Positions 29,901 through 41,641 of a DNA stretch of 64,000 bases are shown in pieces; within the stretch, counting starts at the first letter, position 1, and each line of letters begins with the position of its first letter. The position numbers were made by a program, and so were the translations under genes. The stretch covers positions 2,170,001 through 2,234,000 of the forward strand of contig OZ004586.1 in assembly GCA_963924555.1 (NCBI GenBank), in the 5' to 3' direction. The DNA comes from Crambe crambe (lineage: Eukaryota; Porifera; Demospongiae; Poecilosclerida; Crambeidae). The notes under the pieces are model-generated. The model ran no database searches and was not told the origin of the DNA. It worked only from the letters and a program-made list of their open reading frames with translations.

Positions 29901-31222
29901 TGCTGTATACAAATCAGATTTCCTTCCTACAGATATGCACTTTATCTTGTGTTGCTGAGAAGATGTGTGAAGGAACCAGAGGCTCTAGAAATACCCATGT
30001 TCTTTGGTAAGTCCTGATCTGTATATGGATCAATTTGAGGATGAGGTATGTAATGTATTTCATGTAGAAGTCGAAGCATATTGAATTAATTTTTTTTTGT
30101 TCTCAAAAATAAATATGCTTTGATGAATTTGTTCCAAATTTCCATCATTTCTATATTATCTCTACACCAAATGCCACTAGTAGTCAGGAGTTGTGGTAAA
30201 CCAAAGTATGCGTCTAACATTTGACTTCTACTTGAAACTGTCATAGCTAAGTATTTATTGGAGTCTACTAATGAGTTCTGCATGTATCTTTTGTTAGGAT
30301 TTGTTGGTCTCTTTGACTTTGTTCTTCTTCTTCCATTGCTGGTGATTTGGCACTATACTAAACTGGAGTTGTTTGAACTTCCCCCCACACCCAATGTCTG
30401 GACCTTGCTGCTGGTCAATGGGTTTGTGGGAACTGTGCTCTCTGAACTTCTGTGGCTCTGGTAAGTGGAAGAGGGAATTTCCCTTCTCACTGTATTCTCT
30501 CTCTCTCTCTCTCCTCTCTCTCATAATGACAGGGGTGTGTTCCTGACCTCCCCATTGCTTGGCACCCTCGCTCTCTCCCTGGTCACACCCCTAAGCATAG
30601 CTTACAGCATCATCATTGGCAAGGTACATGTCACATTTCAGCATGTCCAAAACTTAAATCCCCTCTCCCCCTCTCCTCTGTTCTAGACTTCCTTTTCTTG
30701 GATGTTCCTCTTGGGGGCTGTTCTTATCATCCTTGCATTTGTGGGTGTGGCCATCCTTGAGCATCTGGGGGCGTGGGATCCAATCTGGGCTGGACTGAAA
30801 AAACTCTTCAGACTAACACTCAATTGCATATTGTGAGTTTTGAGTTGAACTTGGGGTAGGAAATGGGTATGGTCAGTGAAATGACTCCTAGGTCCCCTTA
30901 CATAATATTTCTTGGCCCCCTTCAAAGCTTCATCTCACATCCAGAGAGAGGACAAGTACTTCTGTAAAAAAAATAACCTCCAAAAGAGGACAACCTCTCT
31001 ACAAAGGACAAAAGGCTGGGTCCCAAGTCTTTGCATTTCCATTGTATTTGCCTCGAAGATGGGTATGGCCTTACCATATTATTGATATCATAACTGTTGC
31101 AGCTCCCATCATCAATGCATAATTATTCTTCCAGGAAATATAACTCTGGCTCTCCTGAGTCTGAGCAGCTTCTCTCACGAGAACAGAGCCCCGACTTCTA
31201 CATCCCTGGCAATGGCCCCTGA
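23953..31222 (+). CDS. SLC35F5: SLC35F5-like solute transporter with repetitive loop
   Basis: Thirteen exons with consistent phases give 758 residues: 23953-24063, 26137-26899, 27103-27368, 27921-27999, 28083-28151, 28649-28791, 29049-29224, 29455-29562, 29933-30006, 30298-30460, 30533-30623, 30687-30832, 31135-31222. Landmarks shared with human SLC35F5 are NYDKPFFTTYFKTS, VRFKRTIEVREMQ, ANYLYGRSLEKTSVAVVNTL, EIPMFFGFVGLFDF, NGFVGTVLSELLWLWGVFLT and GTLALSLVTPLSI. About ten membrane helices are expected; the cargo is unknown. It is some 235 residues longer than the human protein because of the loop after helix 2, which carries Cys-Asp-His repeats from exon 2 and the less certain exon 3. Exon 5 uses a weak GTGGTT donor. 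Intron 1 holds two transposons. Confidence 0.9.
24380..25689 (-). mobile_element. Pogo/Tigger-like transposon remnant with HTH and PHD parts
   Basis: About 1.31 kb within intron 1 of the SLC35F5-like gene, flanked by TA (24378-24379 and 25690-25691). The ends are inverted: GGGTAAATCC..AATTCCGATAATTC on the left and TTATCGGAATTACC..GGATTTACCC on the right. On the minus strand an N-terminal helix-turn-helix-like stretch (AAIAAVRKGQSVNSAAKEF, near 25100) is followed out of frame by a C-terminal PHD-finger piece (CDGCGQLYTEDEAESWIGCD, 24728-24850). The DDE catalytic core is missing. This fits an internally deleted relative of pogo-type elements whose transposase ends in a PHD finger. Confidence 0.8.
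25937..26102. mobile_element. MITE of the GTAAAG family, copy 2
   Basis: AGGTAAATTAACGGGGTAAT on the left and ATTACCCTG..AGTTACCT on the right, flanked by TA on both sides (25935-25936, 26103-26104). It ends about 30 bp before exon 2 of the SLC35F5-like gene. Confidence 0.85.
26324..26825 (+). repeat. In-frame coding repeat with ATCATGTGATCA palindromes
   Basis: Within exon 2 of the SLC35F5-like gene, the unit AATGGATCATGTGATCATGT and variants recur about 12 times at irregular spacing of about 30-60 bp. They encode N-G/E-S-C-D-H-V plus E-T-V-T-type linkers. The frame is never broken. The loop faces the cytosol if topology matches SLC35F5. Confidence 0.9.
27447..27490. repeat. Dispersed repeat end after a GAAACGTTGG motif
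   Basis: CCTGATGAAGGC..GAAACGTTGG at 27411-27449 resembles the 3' untranslated motif of several animal retroelements. It is followed by GTGGTTTATTTCATAAGCTA, shared in reverse complement with 10338-10402. It lies in intron 3 of the SLC35F5-like gene. Confidence 0.5.
28201..28226 (+). repeat. Poly-G run
   Basis: About 26 consecutive G, in intron 5 of the SLC35F5-like gene. The length may be unreliable in sequencing. Confidence 0.9.
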
Positions 31223-31454
31223 GAGACCCTGACCAATCATACATTTTCTCATATTTTTTTTTAAATTTATTTTTATTATTTCTGTTTGTTATTTGTTTGT
31301 TTTATTTTGTTTTTGTAATCATTGTAACTGATTCCATGAAGGAAATTGTCAGTTTCCCTTTCCCTGTACAGTACACCCATCAAACTAGCAAATGACCTTG
31401 ACTTGTACAATAACATTGAAACCATAATATTCAATTCCAAGTTTCCACAGACAG

Positions 31455-31679
31455 CAGGGGCAGATCCAGGGTAGGGGTTCCAGGGGATCCAGACCCCCCT
31501 TTTTAAATTTTAATTGCATTTGTTGACAAGTTGTTAATAGCAGCACAAAAGACGATTTCTGTACTTTTTTTGATTATTGACTCATTTTGTGTTTTGTTCT
31601 CTAAAGGGATTCTAATTTTTTGCTTCCACAGGAAGGCATGTTGGACCCCTCCCTTTCAAAATTGCTGTATCTGCCCCTG
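31455..31679. mobile_element. 225-bp MITE related to the hAT-like transposon
   Basis: Starts CAGGGGCAGATCCAGG and ends GTATCTGCCCCTG. The 5-bp duplication GACAG flanks it at 31450-31454 and 31680-31684. The paralogous segment at about 38362 reads CCACAGACAGTTATTGG without it, an empty site. The ends match those of the complete element at 43901-47113, so it is probably moved by that transposase. Confidence 0.93.
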
Positions 31680-33616
31680 GACAGACTAGTTATTGGAGCT
31701 ACACCTGTGATAACATACATAGCTAGCACTGATATTCGTGATTTTAGGAAATACAGGGAATAGACCAGCTGCATTCTTCATTCTAAATTATACTTTTTCC
31801 CTGAGTACTTTACAGTGCAGAGATCTCTTCATCAATGAGTTAGTGACATCATCAGGACAATGCAGGCATTTTGGTCATCCTCTCTCGGAGGATAAAATGT
31901 ATTAAAATACAATAATTAAAATCCATTGCTAGCTAGCTAGCTAACTGTACCTGGCTATATACAGTGGGACCTCCGAAAAGAGGACACTTGGGGGAAAAGA
32001 CCTTTGTCCTTATCTCGGAGGTTGTCCTTATCTTGGAGGTTTTACAAACAAAGTATTATTTCCATGCAAATAATGAGTGTCTGATGAATTGTTTAGAAAA
32101 GTAGTCATAAATGAGTGCTTTCCTTACAACTCAGTGAAGGAGGTGGATTTAGCAGGTATTACTCTCTCTAAAGAAGATCTGCTACTGGACAGCTCACAGG
32201 CCCGTAGCAACCGATCAGGCCAGTCAGGTCATGGCCTGACCACTTTTAAACCTTTGACCCGATGCCATTAGGGCTCACTCAACTACATTCTCAAATTCTC
32301 AAGCACACTGCACAATTATTATTGCTCCTCAAATCATGTATGATAGCTAAGTGATTGTTATTACTGAAACCTAATATAGAACTTGTAAGATCATGCAGCT
32401 CTTGAGTATTGTATCTGTCATATGCTGAATCCCACATCCACAGACTGATACTGTAGCTAGCTATAAACTATAATTATTTATCCGGGCCTACTAGCTACCT
32501 TGTGATATGTAGATATGCATATATTCAGCAAACATCCTCAGGGAACTATAATAGTAACAGGTGATTAACATGATCACGTCTCCTCTTGTGTTGTGCACTC
32601 CAACTCTCTGTGAAAAGCAATCTTTTCATGGTTATGTTTAACACAAAGCTGCTACATCCACCTTTAACTGCATCACACACGACAGATGCATGTTATAGAT
32701 TCCTGCATCTGAATTGGTACAATTGTTGCTAGCAATCACAGATTTAATACCAATGCAATATAGAACATGGAAGCCAAGGTTGGAACGTGTGTTAATAATC
32801 AAAATCTCAGATTCCAGTATTCCACCAATCCATTGAATTATTGGGAAAGAAATTGAGCCTGAGCCTGAAGCTTCTAGCACTAATGTTATGTCTTTTGAGC
32901 ATATCAAAGCTTGGTAGATATCAAACCATTATGGGCATGTTGGTACGGGCATGTTTGTTAGTGTTGAAGAATGAATTGTAGGTTAACTGGGCCTAATAGC
33001 TATAGCTAGCTACTAGCTAGATCAATAGTATTAGTAGTATTCTAGTCCAGTATTCAATCCCACTGTTCCCAATCTATCGGCCTACTAGCTACCTTCAAGT
33101 GATATGTTACTCAGCTAACAGGTGATCAACATGATCATGTCTCCTCTTGTGTACTGTATTCTATTCCACTGTTTCCAACCTTCAAGTGATATGTAGATAT
33201 GTTACTCAGCAAACATCCATGGAAGCCAAGGTCGGAACATGTGTTAATAATATAAATCATAGATTCCCATCCCTGCCGTTATGAAAAGAGCATTGGCCCT
33301 CTTGCCATTTTGCAACTCAATGCACTCATGGTGCATGTTATTCATCATGCATGTCATGCATGTCAAAAGGGAATCAGCAAGTTGCCAGTCACTGCTCAAA
33401 GTCTCAAAATTCTACCTATAAAATGTTCACCAGCATAATTTAGGCATTAATTAGGCATAATTAATGACATTTAATGAATATCATTAAATGACGTTTAATG
33501 ACGTAAAATTACGCAACACTTGGCGCCTTTTCGCGCGCTAAAATTGTACCTGCTAATTAAATTAAGAATAACTATGACAACTGTGATGTCACTGGCTAAT
33601 TATACGTACGTCAATA

Positions 33617-33771
33617 CAGGAGTTTTCAGATTGGTTGACCAGTAGAATTTGCACATGTGCAAGATAAATTCAAGCGACTGTTATATAAATGCAATGATCT
33701 TAAATTTTGTGAGCACGAATTTAATTCTGCACAGTCGGCAAATTTTGTGTCAACCAACCTGAAAACCCCTG
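33617..33771. mobile_element. 155-bp TA-flanked MITE
   Basis: CAGGAGTTTTCAGATTGGTT on the left is inverted on the right as AACCAACCTGAAAACCCCTG. TA flanks both sides (33615-33616, 33772-33773). Confidence 0.88.
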
Positions 33772-34252
33772 TAGCTAATTAATAATACGCATGCGCACGT
33801 TCGTTTGACCTTTGACCCCACAAATGAAACATGCCCATAGCACTTAGAACAAACAGCTTGAGCTTATTGTTTTCTACAGCATTTTGTCATAGAGGTGCTA
33901 AGTGGATTGTAGGCGCTTGGCCTTCTAAGTGCTTGTGGTAAGCATTATACAGCCTCCTATGTATGCAGCTGCAATATCTTAGTAAGTCAAAGTACAAATG
34001 AGTTTCGCTCGCCGATTGAATATGTTACACGAACATACCCTAGTAATACCGCTTCCTACGACACTTCCTGTTAGTAACGCGCGTACGCAGTAGAATCCCC
34101 AGCACAACTCGTTGTATTGTATGTCACCAGACCACCTACTCAAGTTGGTGGGCGGTGCTATGCCAGACTATAGTAAAAGTTAGAAAAATCATGACTTACA
34201 GTAGCTGGAATCTAGCTATGCTGGAATCAAAGAAAAGTAATTTTTGCAGCTG

Positions 34253-34262
34253 CACTTTCCGG
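34253..34262 (+). promoter_or_regulatory. ETS-like site upstream of receptor A
   Basis: CACTTTCCGG about 30 bp before the start codon of A. Equivalent sites stand before B (38815), D (48660, CACTTCCGG) and E (51354, CACTTCCGG). Confidence 0.5.
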
Positions 34263-34290
34263 TAAAGAGTCTACTTCCCACTAGCTAGCT

Positions 34291-36247
34291 ATGATGCAGA
34301 CGTTAGTGTCTGAGGTGATTTGTTTGCTCCTAGTTGTTCAAGGACAGTCACAAGGTAAAATCATTATTATTGGCTTCATGATTAGCTAGCTTATTTTTCA
34401 TAGAGCAACCGCTAGCAGTTACATTGATGTAGCTTAGCTAGTCTACTTCATCTATCTAATAGACATTCTATTTCTCTAACTAAGTGAAGCCCATACAATA
34501 TCATGCTAGGCCTATAGCTAGCTACTATCATGGACTAGTGAAAAAAAGTAGCAACATAGCTATTAACTTGAAAGCAGCTTGTTTTGCTTCAACTGATTCT
34601 TAATTGGTTCTGTGTGTTTAAAAATTCTGCTCAATGTATATATAGCTATAATTATTATGACAATTAACCATGAGTGGCAGCTTATCTTCTAGCTGTTATC
34701 TTTATGTCAGGAGCCTTCTGTTCAAGCACCAAGCTAACAATATTACTATGACAACCATGAGTGGCAGCTTAATTAGCTAGCTTCTAGCTGTTGTCTTACA
34801 AGCACCAATGATATCACTAGCTAACGATAATACTACATATAGCTAGCTGACTCCAGTATCTATTGGTATGATTGAAGTAGTATAGCCTGGGAGTGGTTCT
34901 TAGTGAGCCGGTATAGCTAAAAGCAATGAAGTGTAGAAGTAGCTATTGAATACTGAACAACCAAAGTCTTTTCCCACATTGAATTTGGGTATCATTCTTG
35001 CACATGCATGTCAAATTGTGTTTTACAGAAGTGGTTATAATCTCTAACAATACATCTCTGAGTGTTGGTGACACTGTCTTCCTCACATGTGTGGGATTCG
35101 GCCAGCTCCAGCCTGATGTGGAAATCACTTGGAGCAAAAACGGTGCAGACATTATGAACAGTTCCCTTGTTATAATATATGAAGAAGAAGTTACTGAAGG
35201 AGGGAGGATGTCCAAGGTGTCTACGTTGGTGTTGTGTGGTCTACAAGGCTCTGCAGCTGGTGCCTATAACTGTACAGTCAGAAATAACCAAGGAACAATG
35301 ACTGCTACCACTCAACTATCTGTACTAGGTATATATTTTATTTTGATATAGTGATAATTGTGGTGGGACCATATTCAACAGAACCTGCGGAAGAAACCCG
35401 CACTCCACAAACAGGAATATTGGAGGTGTGGCCCTACATTCTTATTGCCATTATGGTGATATTTGGAGTGTGTATAGTCATCCTAATAGCCATTGTATGT
35501 GTCCTGAGGCAGAGAGGAAGAAGGATGACAGTCATCATGCGTAAGTTTTCATTATTCTTGATGAATACAACAGTTCTTAATCTACTGGGCTAGTATCATC
35601 AAGTAGCCCACCCTCTCATAAATGTCCCATCTTCACTCTCAGCAGCCACAATTTTTTTTTGTCTCCAAGCTCAGCTGGATATCAGTCCCATTAGTTATAA
35701 ATTCGAAGAGGAATCGTGTGTCCTGAATATTGCATTGAACTGAGTATGCTATAATGTGCATTTACCTGCTCCACCAATCTTTCCTGATATGCTGGTAGTG
35801 TTCATAACAATGAAATGTTTGTATCTCTGAAGCTGTATAACCATTAATGGTATTGAATGGGGGGTTAGCTGGAAAAAAAAAAAAAAAAAAAAGAAAAAAA
35901 GAAAAAAAAAAGAAGCTGCATGAAGTAAATTGCAGGTGTGGTCATGGGTGTCTGCAATGAAATCACCGCTTGGTTAACTGGTCAGTAACTCTGGTGTTCG
36001 TGTAACTCTGAGAATTTGTAACTCTATATAGGTGTTTAACTCTGAGAATCTCAGAGTTGTGAACACAAGAGTTATAAGTCACTGTTATTGCTAACCAATA
36101 ACTATAGAGAATAATGGAGCTCCAATTCGAATGACCCAAAATGAAGTTTATGGAGTGAGACCAGACCCTACAAATGGAATAGAAATGAAGGACCATGAAG
36201 TGTATGCAGAGATCCAGGATGATAAGGTGTATGACGAGATCCAGTAA
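34291..36247 (+). CDS. Receptor A: one I-set Ig domain, membrane helix, YxxI tail
   Basis: Exons 34291-34354, 35029-35328, 35352-35540 and 36108-36247 give 230 residues, all in phase 1. The signal peptide is MMQTLVSEVICLLLVVQGQS. The Ig exon shows VGDTVFLTC, the core Trp in EITWSKNG, and AGAYNCTV with the second Cys, typical of an I-set fold. The membrane exon reads WPYILIAIMVIFGVCIVI then the stop-transfer RQRGRR. The tail has three tyrosines: NEVYGVRP, HEVYAEIQ and KVYDEIQ. The last two are spaced YxxI-x5-YxxI, one residue short of a classical ITAM. It is probably a cell-surface signalling receptor; the ligand is unknown. Exon 3 could instead begin at 35382 (10 residues shorter), the acceptor that copy B must use. 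Confidence 0.8.
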
Positions 36248-37839
36248 TGAATGCACTGCAAAATATTAGCTATAATAAAATAAAATTAAAAAAAAACCAT
36301 TTTTATTGCAATTTCTGTGCAATCATTATAATAATTATGCACATTCAGTTTATTTCTCCAATGTAGCAATATAACAACTCTCTTGTATCTCATCCCTTTG
36401 GTGCATAAGCAAAAGTGCGTGTAAAAGTGCATGTAGTCCCTATAGCTAATATACGCAATGCTAGGCTCCTGCATAATTTACCTATTATGTTTGCTATTCT
36501 CAGAGTCTCACTCTTATTATCCAATTTCTCTCATATAGCTACATACATGTATCTGCCTAATTTGACCTTTGGTAGTGTGGTATTCAAAGTCCCATGACCT
36601 AATTCAAAAATGCATGAACACTTTAATTTCATTTTAGTTTGTACAGTGAAACAACAGCCAAGTTTAGGACAAATTTTTTTTAACCTTTGTAGAGAGGTTG
36701 GCCCTTAATTCTTGTAGGTTATAAAGGTCATTTCGTTCCTTTCAGTTTGTAGAGAGCTTGAGAGTCCCCTTGTTCAGAGATTTCACTGTAAACTCTCTTG
36801 AATCTCCACTTGACCCTATACATAGGTGTGCCATAATTTTTCTACGGTGCACCTAGATAGTGTATTTCACGATCACAGCCACATAGCTACCAAATGGTCT
36901 CACCACTAGAATTTTGCTTGCTACAGGCCTGCAAACCTATCTACTCTCTCCTTTGATAAGCCCATGCAGGCACACTCTTTTGCGACCTCTCCCTGGTATC
37001 AGTTGTATACGTGTTAACCTCGGAATTCCAAGGCTTCCATATATATTCCTAATACACTCTCTGTAAATGTTGTGAAAAAAGCACCCAAGACAGTCTTATT
37101 GAACATAAGTTAGTATACTGCAGTAGTGAATGGTATGGAAAAGCTGGACAAAAACAATAAAGAAAAGGAGAAAGGAGTAAACTTTCAGGTTATTGCCTGT
37201 ATACTACACGCATGCACAAACAATAATTGATCTATACAGAGGCTAGTAATATAGATTGCCAGGTTTAGCTCTGATTTGTGTGATACCACTCTTTGCTTTA
37301 CACAGGGAAGCATACAAAGGTACACAAGAAGATCAAGAGTCCAAGAGTTATTCAGTGGAGAAGATTCCTAAGAGATTCAATAATCGCCGAAATGACTTTA
37401 TGATGTATACACTCATGTTACATTTTATTATGTATTCTAGCTATTAATTTGATGTAACACAGTTGTGTTGCATTCCTCGGGATGATCGACTGAGAGGGAG
37501 GCTTCAATATCTTCACTCATAGTTTGGGCAGAGAACAAGAAGGTACAGAGGTGAAGAAGAACCAGAAAAAAACCACCAGGATCAATGGCTGCATACCCAA
37601 ATTTTAATTAATTAATTAATTTTTTTTTTTTTTTTAAATTAATGCGGGCATCCGCAATAAGGAGTGGAACCAGTGGCCGGGCAGTTTATAATCCCGGTTC
37701 GTAGTCTGTAGCTGTACATACCCGTCCCGAGGCTCTATTGCATGCCTGGGGCCGAGGCTATAGCGTATTCAGTAGACGCGACAGATTCAAAATCATGACC
37801 CAGCAAGAATTCTATAAGCAATGTATTTGCACAATTATT
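36248..37839. other. Spacer, receptor A 3' side
   Basis: The first part (to about 36600) is duplicated after receptor B at 40625-40935. The rest has no coding signal. A T/A run with AATTAATTAATT lies at 37604-37640. Confidence 0.6.
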
Positions 37840-38850
37840 TTCTTGGCCCCCTTCAAAGCTTCATCTCACACATCCAGAGAGAGGACAAGTAGCTAGCTAC
37901 TTTTTTTAAAAAAATAACCTCTAAAAGAGGACAACCTCTCTACAAAGGACAAAAGACTGGGTCCCAAGTCTTTGTGTTTCCACAGCACTCAAAGATGGGT
38001 ATGGCCTTACTATATTGATATCATAACTGTTGCAGCTCCTATCATCAATGCATAATTATTCTTCCAGGAAATATAACTCTGGCTCTCCTGAGTCTGAGCA
38101 GCTTCTCTCACGAGAACAGAGCTCCGACTTCTACATCCCTGGCAATGGCCCCTGAGAGACCCTGACCAATCATACATTTTATCATGTTTTTTTTTTTTAA
38201 TATTTAGTTTCTGTTTGTTTTTTGTTTGTTTGATTTGTTTTTGTAATCATTGTAGCTGATTGCATAAAGGAGATCGTCCCTACACCCATCAAACTAGCAA
38301 ATGGCCTTGACTTGTACAATAACATTGAAACCATAATATTCAATTCCAAATTTCCACAGACAGTTATTGGAGCTACACCTGTGATAACATACATAGCACT
38401 GATATTCATGATTGTAGGAAATACAGAGAATAGACTAGCTAGCTGCATTCTTCATTCTAAACTTGTACTTTTTTCCTAGGTACTTTACAGTGCAAAGATC
38501 TCTTCATCAATAAATCAGTGACATCATTGGGCATAATTGGGACAATGCAGGCATTTTATTCTTATAGCTAGAATGGCCATCCTCTCTCAGAGGATATTAA
38601 TACATTAGCTATGTATTAAAATACCGTAATTAAAATAGCTAGCTAATACCTGGCTATAGTCTATAATCATACAGTCATTCTTTATACTACTGTGGATACA
38701 ATAGTAGATAATACTTGCTATGATAAATTGACTAGCTGAAAGATTATGATAAAATTTATGTTAGAAGAATCATGAACTTATAGCTGGAATCAAAGAAAAG
38801 TAATTTTTGCAGCTGCACTTTCCGGTAAGGATTCTACTTCCCATTAGCTA
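37840..38850 (+). repeat. Segmental duplicate of the SLC35F5 3' end
   Basis: Matches about 30905-32000 nearly base for base (CTTGGCCCCCTTCAAAGCTT, then the last intron end, the last exon and the 3' flank), and continues into a promoter segment equivalent to that of receptor A. It lacks the MITE found at 31455-31679. Confidence 0.92.
38068..38155 (+). pseudogene. Orphan copy of the last SLC35F5 exon
   Basis: An 88-bp copy including its acceptor and stop codon. One coding change is visible (SREQSSDF against SREQSPDF). No upstream exon accompanies it, so it is stranded. In principle it could be spliced to the transporter as an alternative last exon. Confidence 0.9.
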
Positions 38851-38853
38851 GCT

Positions 38854-40624
38854 ATGACGCAGACGTTAGTGTTTGAGGTGATTTGTTTGCTCCTAGTTGT
38901 TCAAGGACAGTCACAAGGTAAAATCATTAACTAGCTACGTATTAGTTTACTGCATTGGCTTCATGATTAGCTAGCTTATTTTCACCTCCTTTAGCTCGTT
39001 AACAGTTAGCTACATCGATGTAGCTAGTCTACCTAATGGACATTCTATTTCTCTAGCTAAGTGAAGCCCATACAATATCATGCTATAGCTACTATCATGG
39101 ACTAGTGAGAAAAAAAAAAGTAGCAACATAATTAGCTATTAACTTGAAAGCTTCAACTGATTCTTGGTTCTGTGTGTTTAAAATTATGACAACCATGAGT
39201 GGCATCTTACAGCTAACAATATTACTACATAGCTAGCTAGCTAGACAGTACCTATCGGTATGACTGAAGGAGTATAGCCTGGGAGTGGTTCTTAGTGAGC
39301 CGGTATAGCTAAAAGCAATGAAGTGTAGAAGTAACTAGCTATTGAATACTGAACAACCAAAGTCTTTTCCCACATTGAATTTGGGTATCATTCTTGCACA
39401 AATTGTGTTTACAGAAGTGGTTATAATCTCTAACAATACATCTCTGAGTGTTGGTGACACTGTCTTGCTCCCATGTGTGGGGTTCAGCCAACCCCAGCCT
39501 GATGTGGAAATCACTTGGAGCAAAAATGGTGCAGACATTATGAACAGTTCCCTTGCTAAAATATATGAAAAAGAAGTTACTGAAGGAGGGAGGATATTCA
39601 AGGTGTCTACGTTGGTGTTGTGTGGTCTACAAGGCTCTGGAGCTGGTACTTATAACTGTACAGTCAGAAATAACCAAGGAACAATGACTGCTACCACTCA
39701 ACTATCTGTACCAGGTAGCTATAGGCTATTCTAATAATATAGATACACAATAATTATTTTGATATTGTGATAATTGTGGTGGGACCATATTCAACAGAAC
39801 CTGTGGAAGAAACCTCCATCCCTTCCCCTACTCCTCTCCCCACGAGCACCACCCTCAGCAACACTCTGCAAACAGAAACATTGCAGGTGTGGTCCTACAT
39901 TTTGATAGTCATTGTGGTGATATTTGGAGTGTGTATAGTCATCCTAATAGCCATCGTATGTGTCCTGAGGCAGAGAGGAAGAAGGATGACAGTCGTCATG
40001 CGTAAGTTTTCATTATTCTTGATGAATACAACAGTTCTTATCTACTGGGCTATATAGTGCATGCCTATAGTATCATCAGGTAGCCCACCCTCTCATATTA
40101 AATGTCCCATCTTCACTCTCAGCAGCCACAAAATTTTTTGTCAGTCCCATTAGCTATAAATTCGAAGAGGAATCGTGTGTCCTGAACTGAGTATGTTAGC
40201 TATATGTGCATTTACCTGCTCCACTAATCTTTCCTGATATGCTGGTAGTGTTCATGACAATGAAATGTTCGTATCTCTGAAGCTAACCATTGAATGGGGT
40301 TAGCTGAAAAAAGTAAATTGTGGGTATGGTCATGGGTGTGTGCAATGAAATCACCATTTGGTTAACTGGTTAGTAACTCTGCGAATTTGTAACTCTATAG
40401 ATGTTTAACTCTGAGAATCTCAGAGTTGTGAACACCAGAGTTACAAACTGACCAGTCACTGCTATTGCTAACCAATAATTATAGAGAATAACGGAGCTCC
40501 AATTCAAATGACCCAAAATGAAGTTTATGGAGTGAGACCGGACTCTACAAATGGAATAGAAATGAAGGACCATGAGGTGTATGCAGAGATCCAGGATGAT
40601 GAGGTGTATGACGAGATCCAGTAA
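38854..40624 (+). CDS. Receptor B: close paralogue of A
   Basis: Exons 38854-38917, 39415-39714, 39798-40001 and 40485-40624 give 235 residues. The signal peptide, I-set Ig domain (VGDTVLLPC, EITWSKNG, AGTYNCTV), membrane helix and tail (NEVYGVRP, HEVYAEIQ, EVYDEIQ) parallel receptor A. One difference matters. The acceptor used by A (GATATAG) reads GATATTG here, so the downstream CAACAG at 39792-39797 was chosen; it keeps the same phase. B also has a longer Ser/Thr/Pro stalk (PSPTPLPTSTTLSNTL). Several of its differences from A are silent or conservative, so it seems to be kept functional. Confidence 0.75.
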
Positions 40625-41298
40625 TGAATGCACTGCAAAATTAGTTATCATTAGCTAGCTAGTATAATAAAAAAAAAACCCATTTTTATTGCAATTTCTG
40701 TGCAATCATTGTAATAATTATTATGCACATTCAGTTTATTTCTCCAATGTAGCAATATAACGACTCTCTCATATCCCATCCCTTTGGTGCATGGGTAAAG
40801 GCCTAAGGGTTGACAAGCAAAAGTGCATATAATAATTAAATCCTTATAGCTAATATACGCAATGCTAGGCTCCTGCATAATTTAGCTATTAGCTATGTTT
40901 GCTATTCTCAGAGTCTCACTCTTATTATCCAATTTCTCTCATACATACATAGCTAACTAGCTATTTAGCAACTGGGCCGAATCCGCATGACTATAAGGGC
41001 ATGCACACACACTGAGAAGGGTGTGGTAGGTACAAAAACAGGAAATTTGCATTGAAGTCTGTGTATACATGACACATCCGTATTGCACTGGGCTAGGCAG
41101 TGCATAAACTGTGATTTCCTTAACTGTGATTTCACAATAATGAGGTGCTTCACCCCACTAATGCTAGTATATGACATGACTGACCACACCAAGGAACAGC
41201 CTAACAGTGCATAACTATAGCTAAATCTACTTCTCAATATTAAACATTTTTTTTTTTGAGATAGCAATAGGCTAGCTAGAAGCTAAATTATAATAGCT
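40625..41298. other. Spacer between receptors B and C
   Basis: To about 40935 it duplicates the flank after receptor A. The rest shows no gene. Confidence 0.6.
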
Positions 41299-41641
41299 AT
41301 GATGCAAACGTTAGTGTCAGTGGTGATTTATTTGCTTGGATCACTGGTTGTTCAAGGACAGTCACAAGGTACGTAGCTAAAAATCGTTGTAGCTGCGACG
41401 TTGTATATAGCCAGGGAAACAGCTATAATTATATAATAACATAATTATGGGGTAGAGCTATAGAGTCTATACACTATATAATAGCTACTGCCTGGAAAAA
41501 TTAGGCAGCCTAATGATCCTTACTAACTAGATTTATGTACTTACCTACTTTCCAATGATAGCCCAGACCACTGTGCTACGATTTGGTGAGTGTGATTTTA
41601 ACTGATGCTATAGTCATACGTACTATACTTCATTCCTCCAT

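Larger units (their letters stand above)
31223..34290. other. Spacer between SLC35F5-like gene and receptor A
   Basis: No gene was supported. It contains the 3' UTR of the transporter, two MITEs (31455-31679 and 33617-33771), a one-ended TACAGTGGGACCTCC Tigger-like end at 31963, and short local duplications (CATGATCA(C/T)GTCTCCTCTT at about 32570 and 33130; AAGCCAAGGT(T/C)GGAAC at 32770 and 33224). Confidence 0.6.

Noticed and set aside
31963..32047. Tigger-like MITE starting CAGTGGGACCTCC
   Set aside because: The left end and an inner CTCGGAGGTTGTCC pair are visible, but no right end flanked by TA was found, so it was left in the spacer description.
36000..36060. Small hairpin CTCTGAGAATCTCAGAG upstream of the tail exon as a regulatory RNA element
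   Set aside because: It is part of a local GTAACTCTG repeat conserved between A and B by duplication only; no further support.
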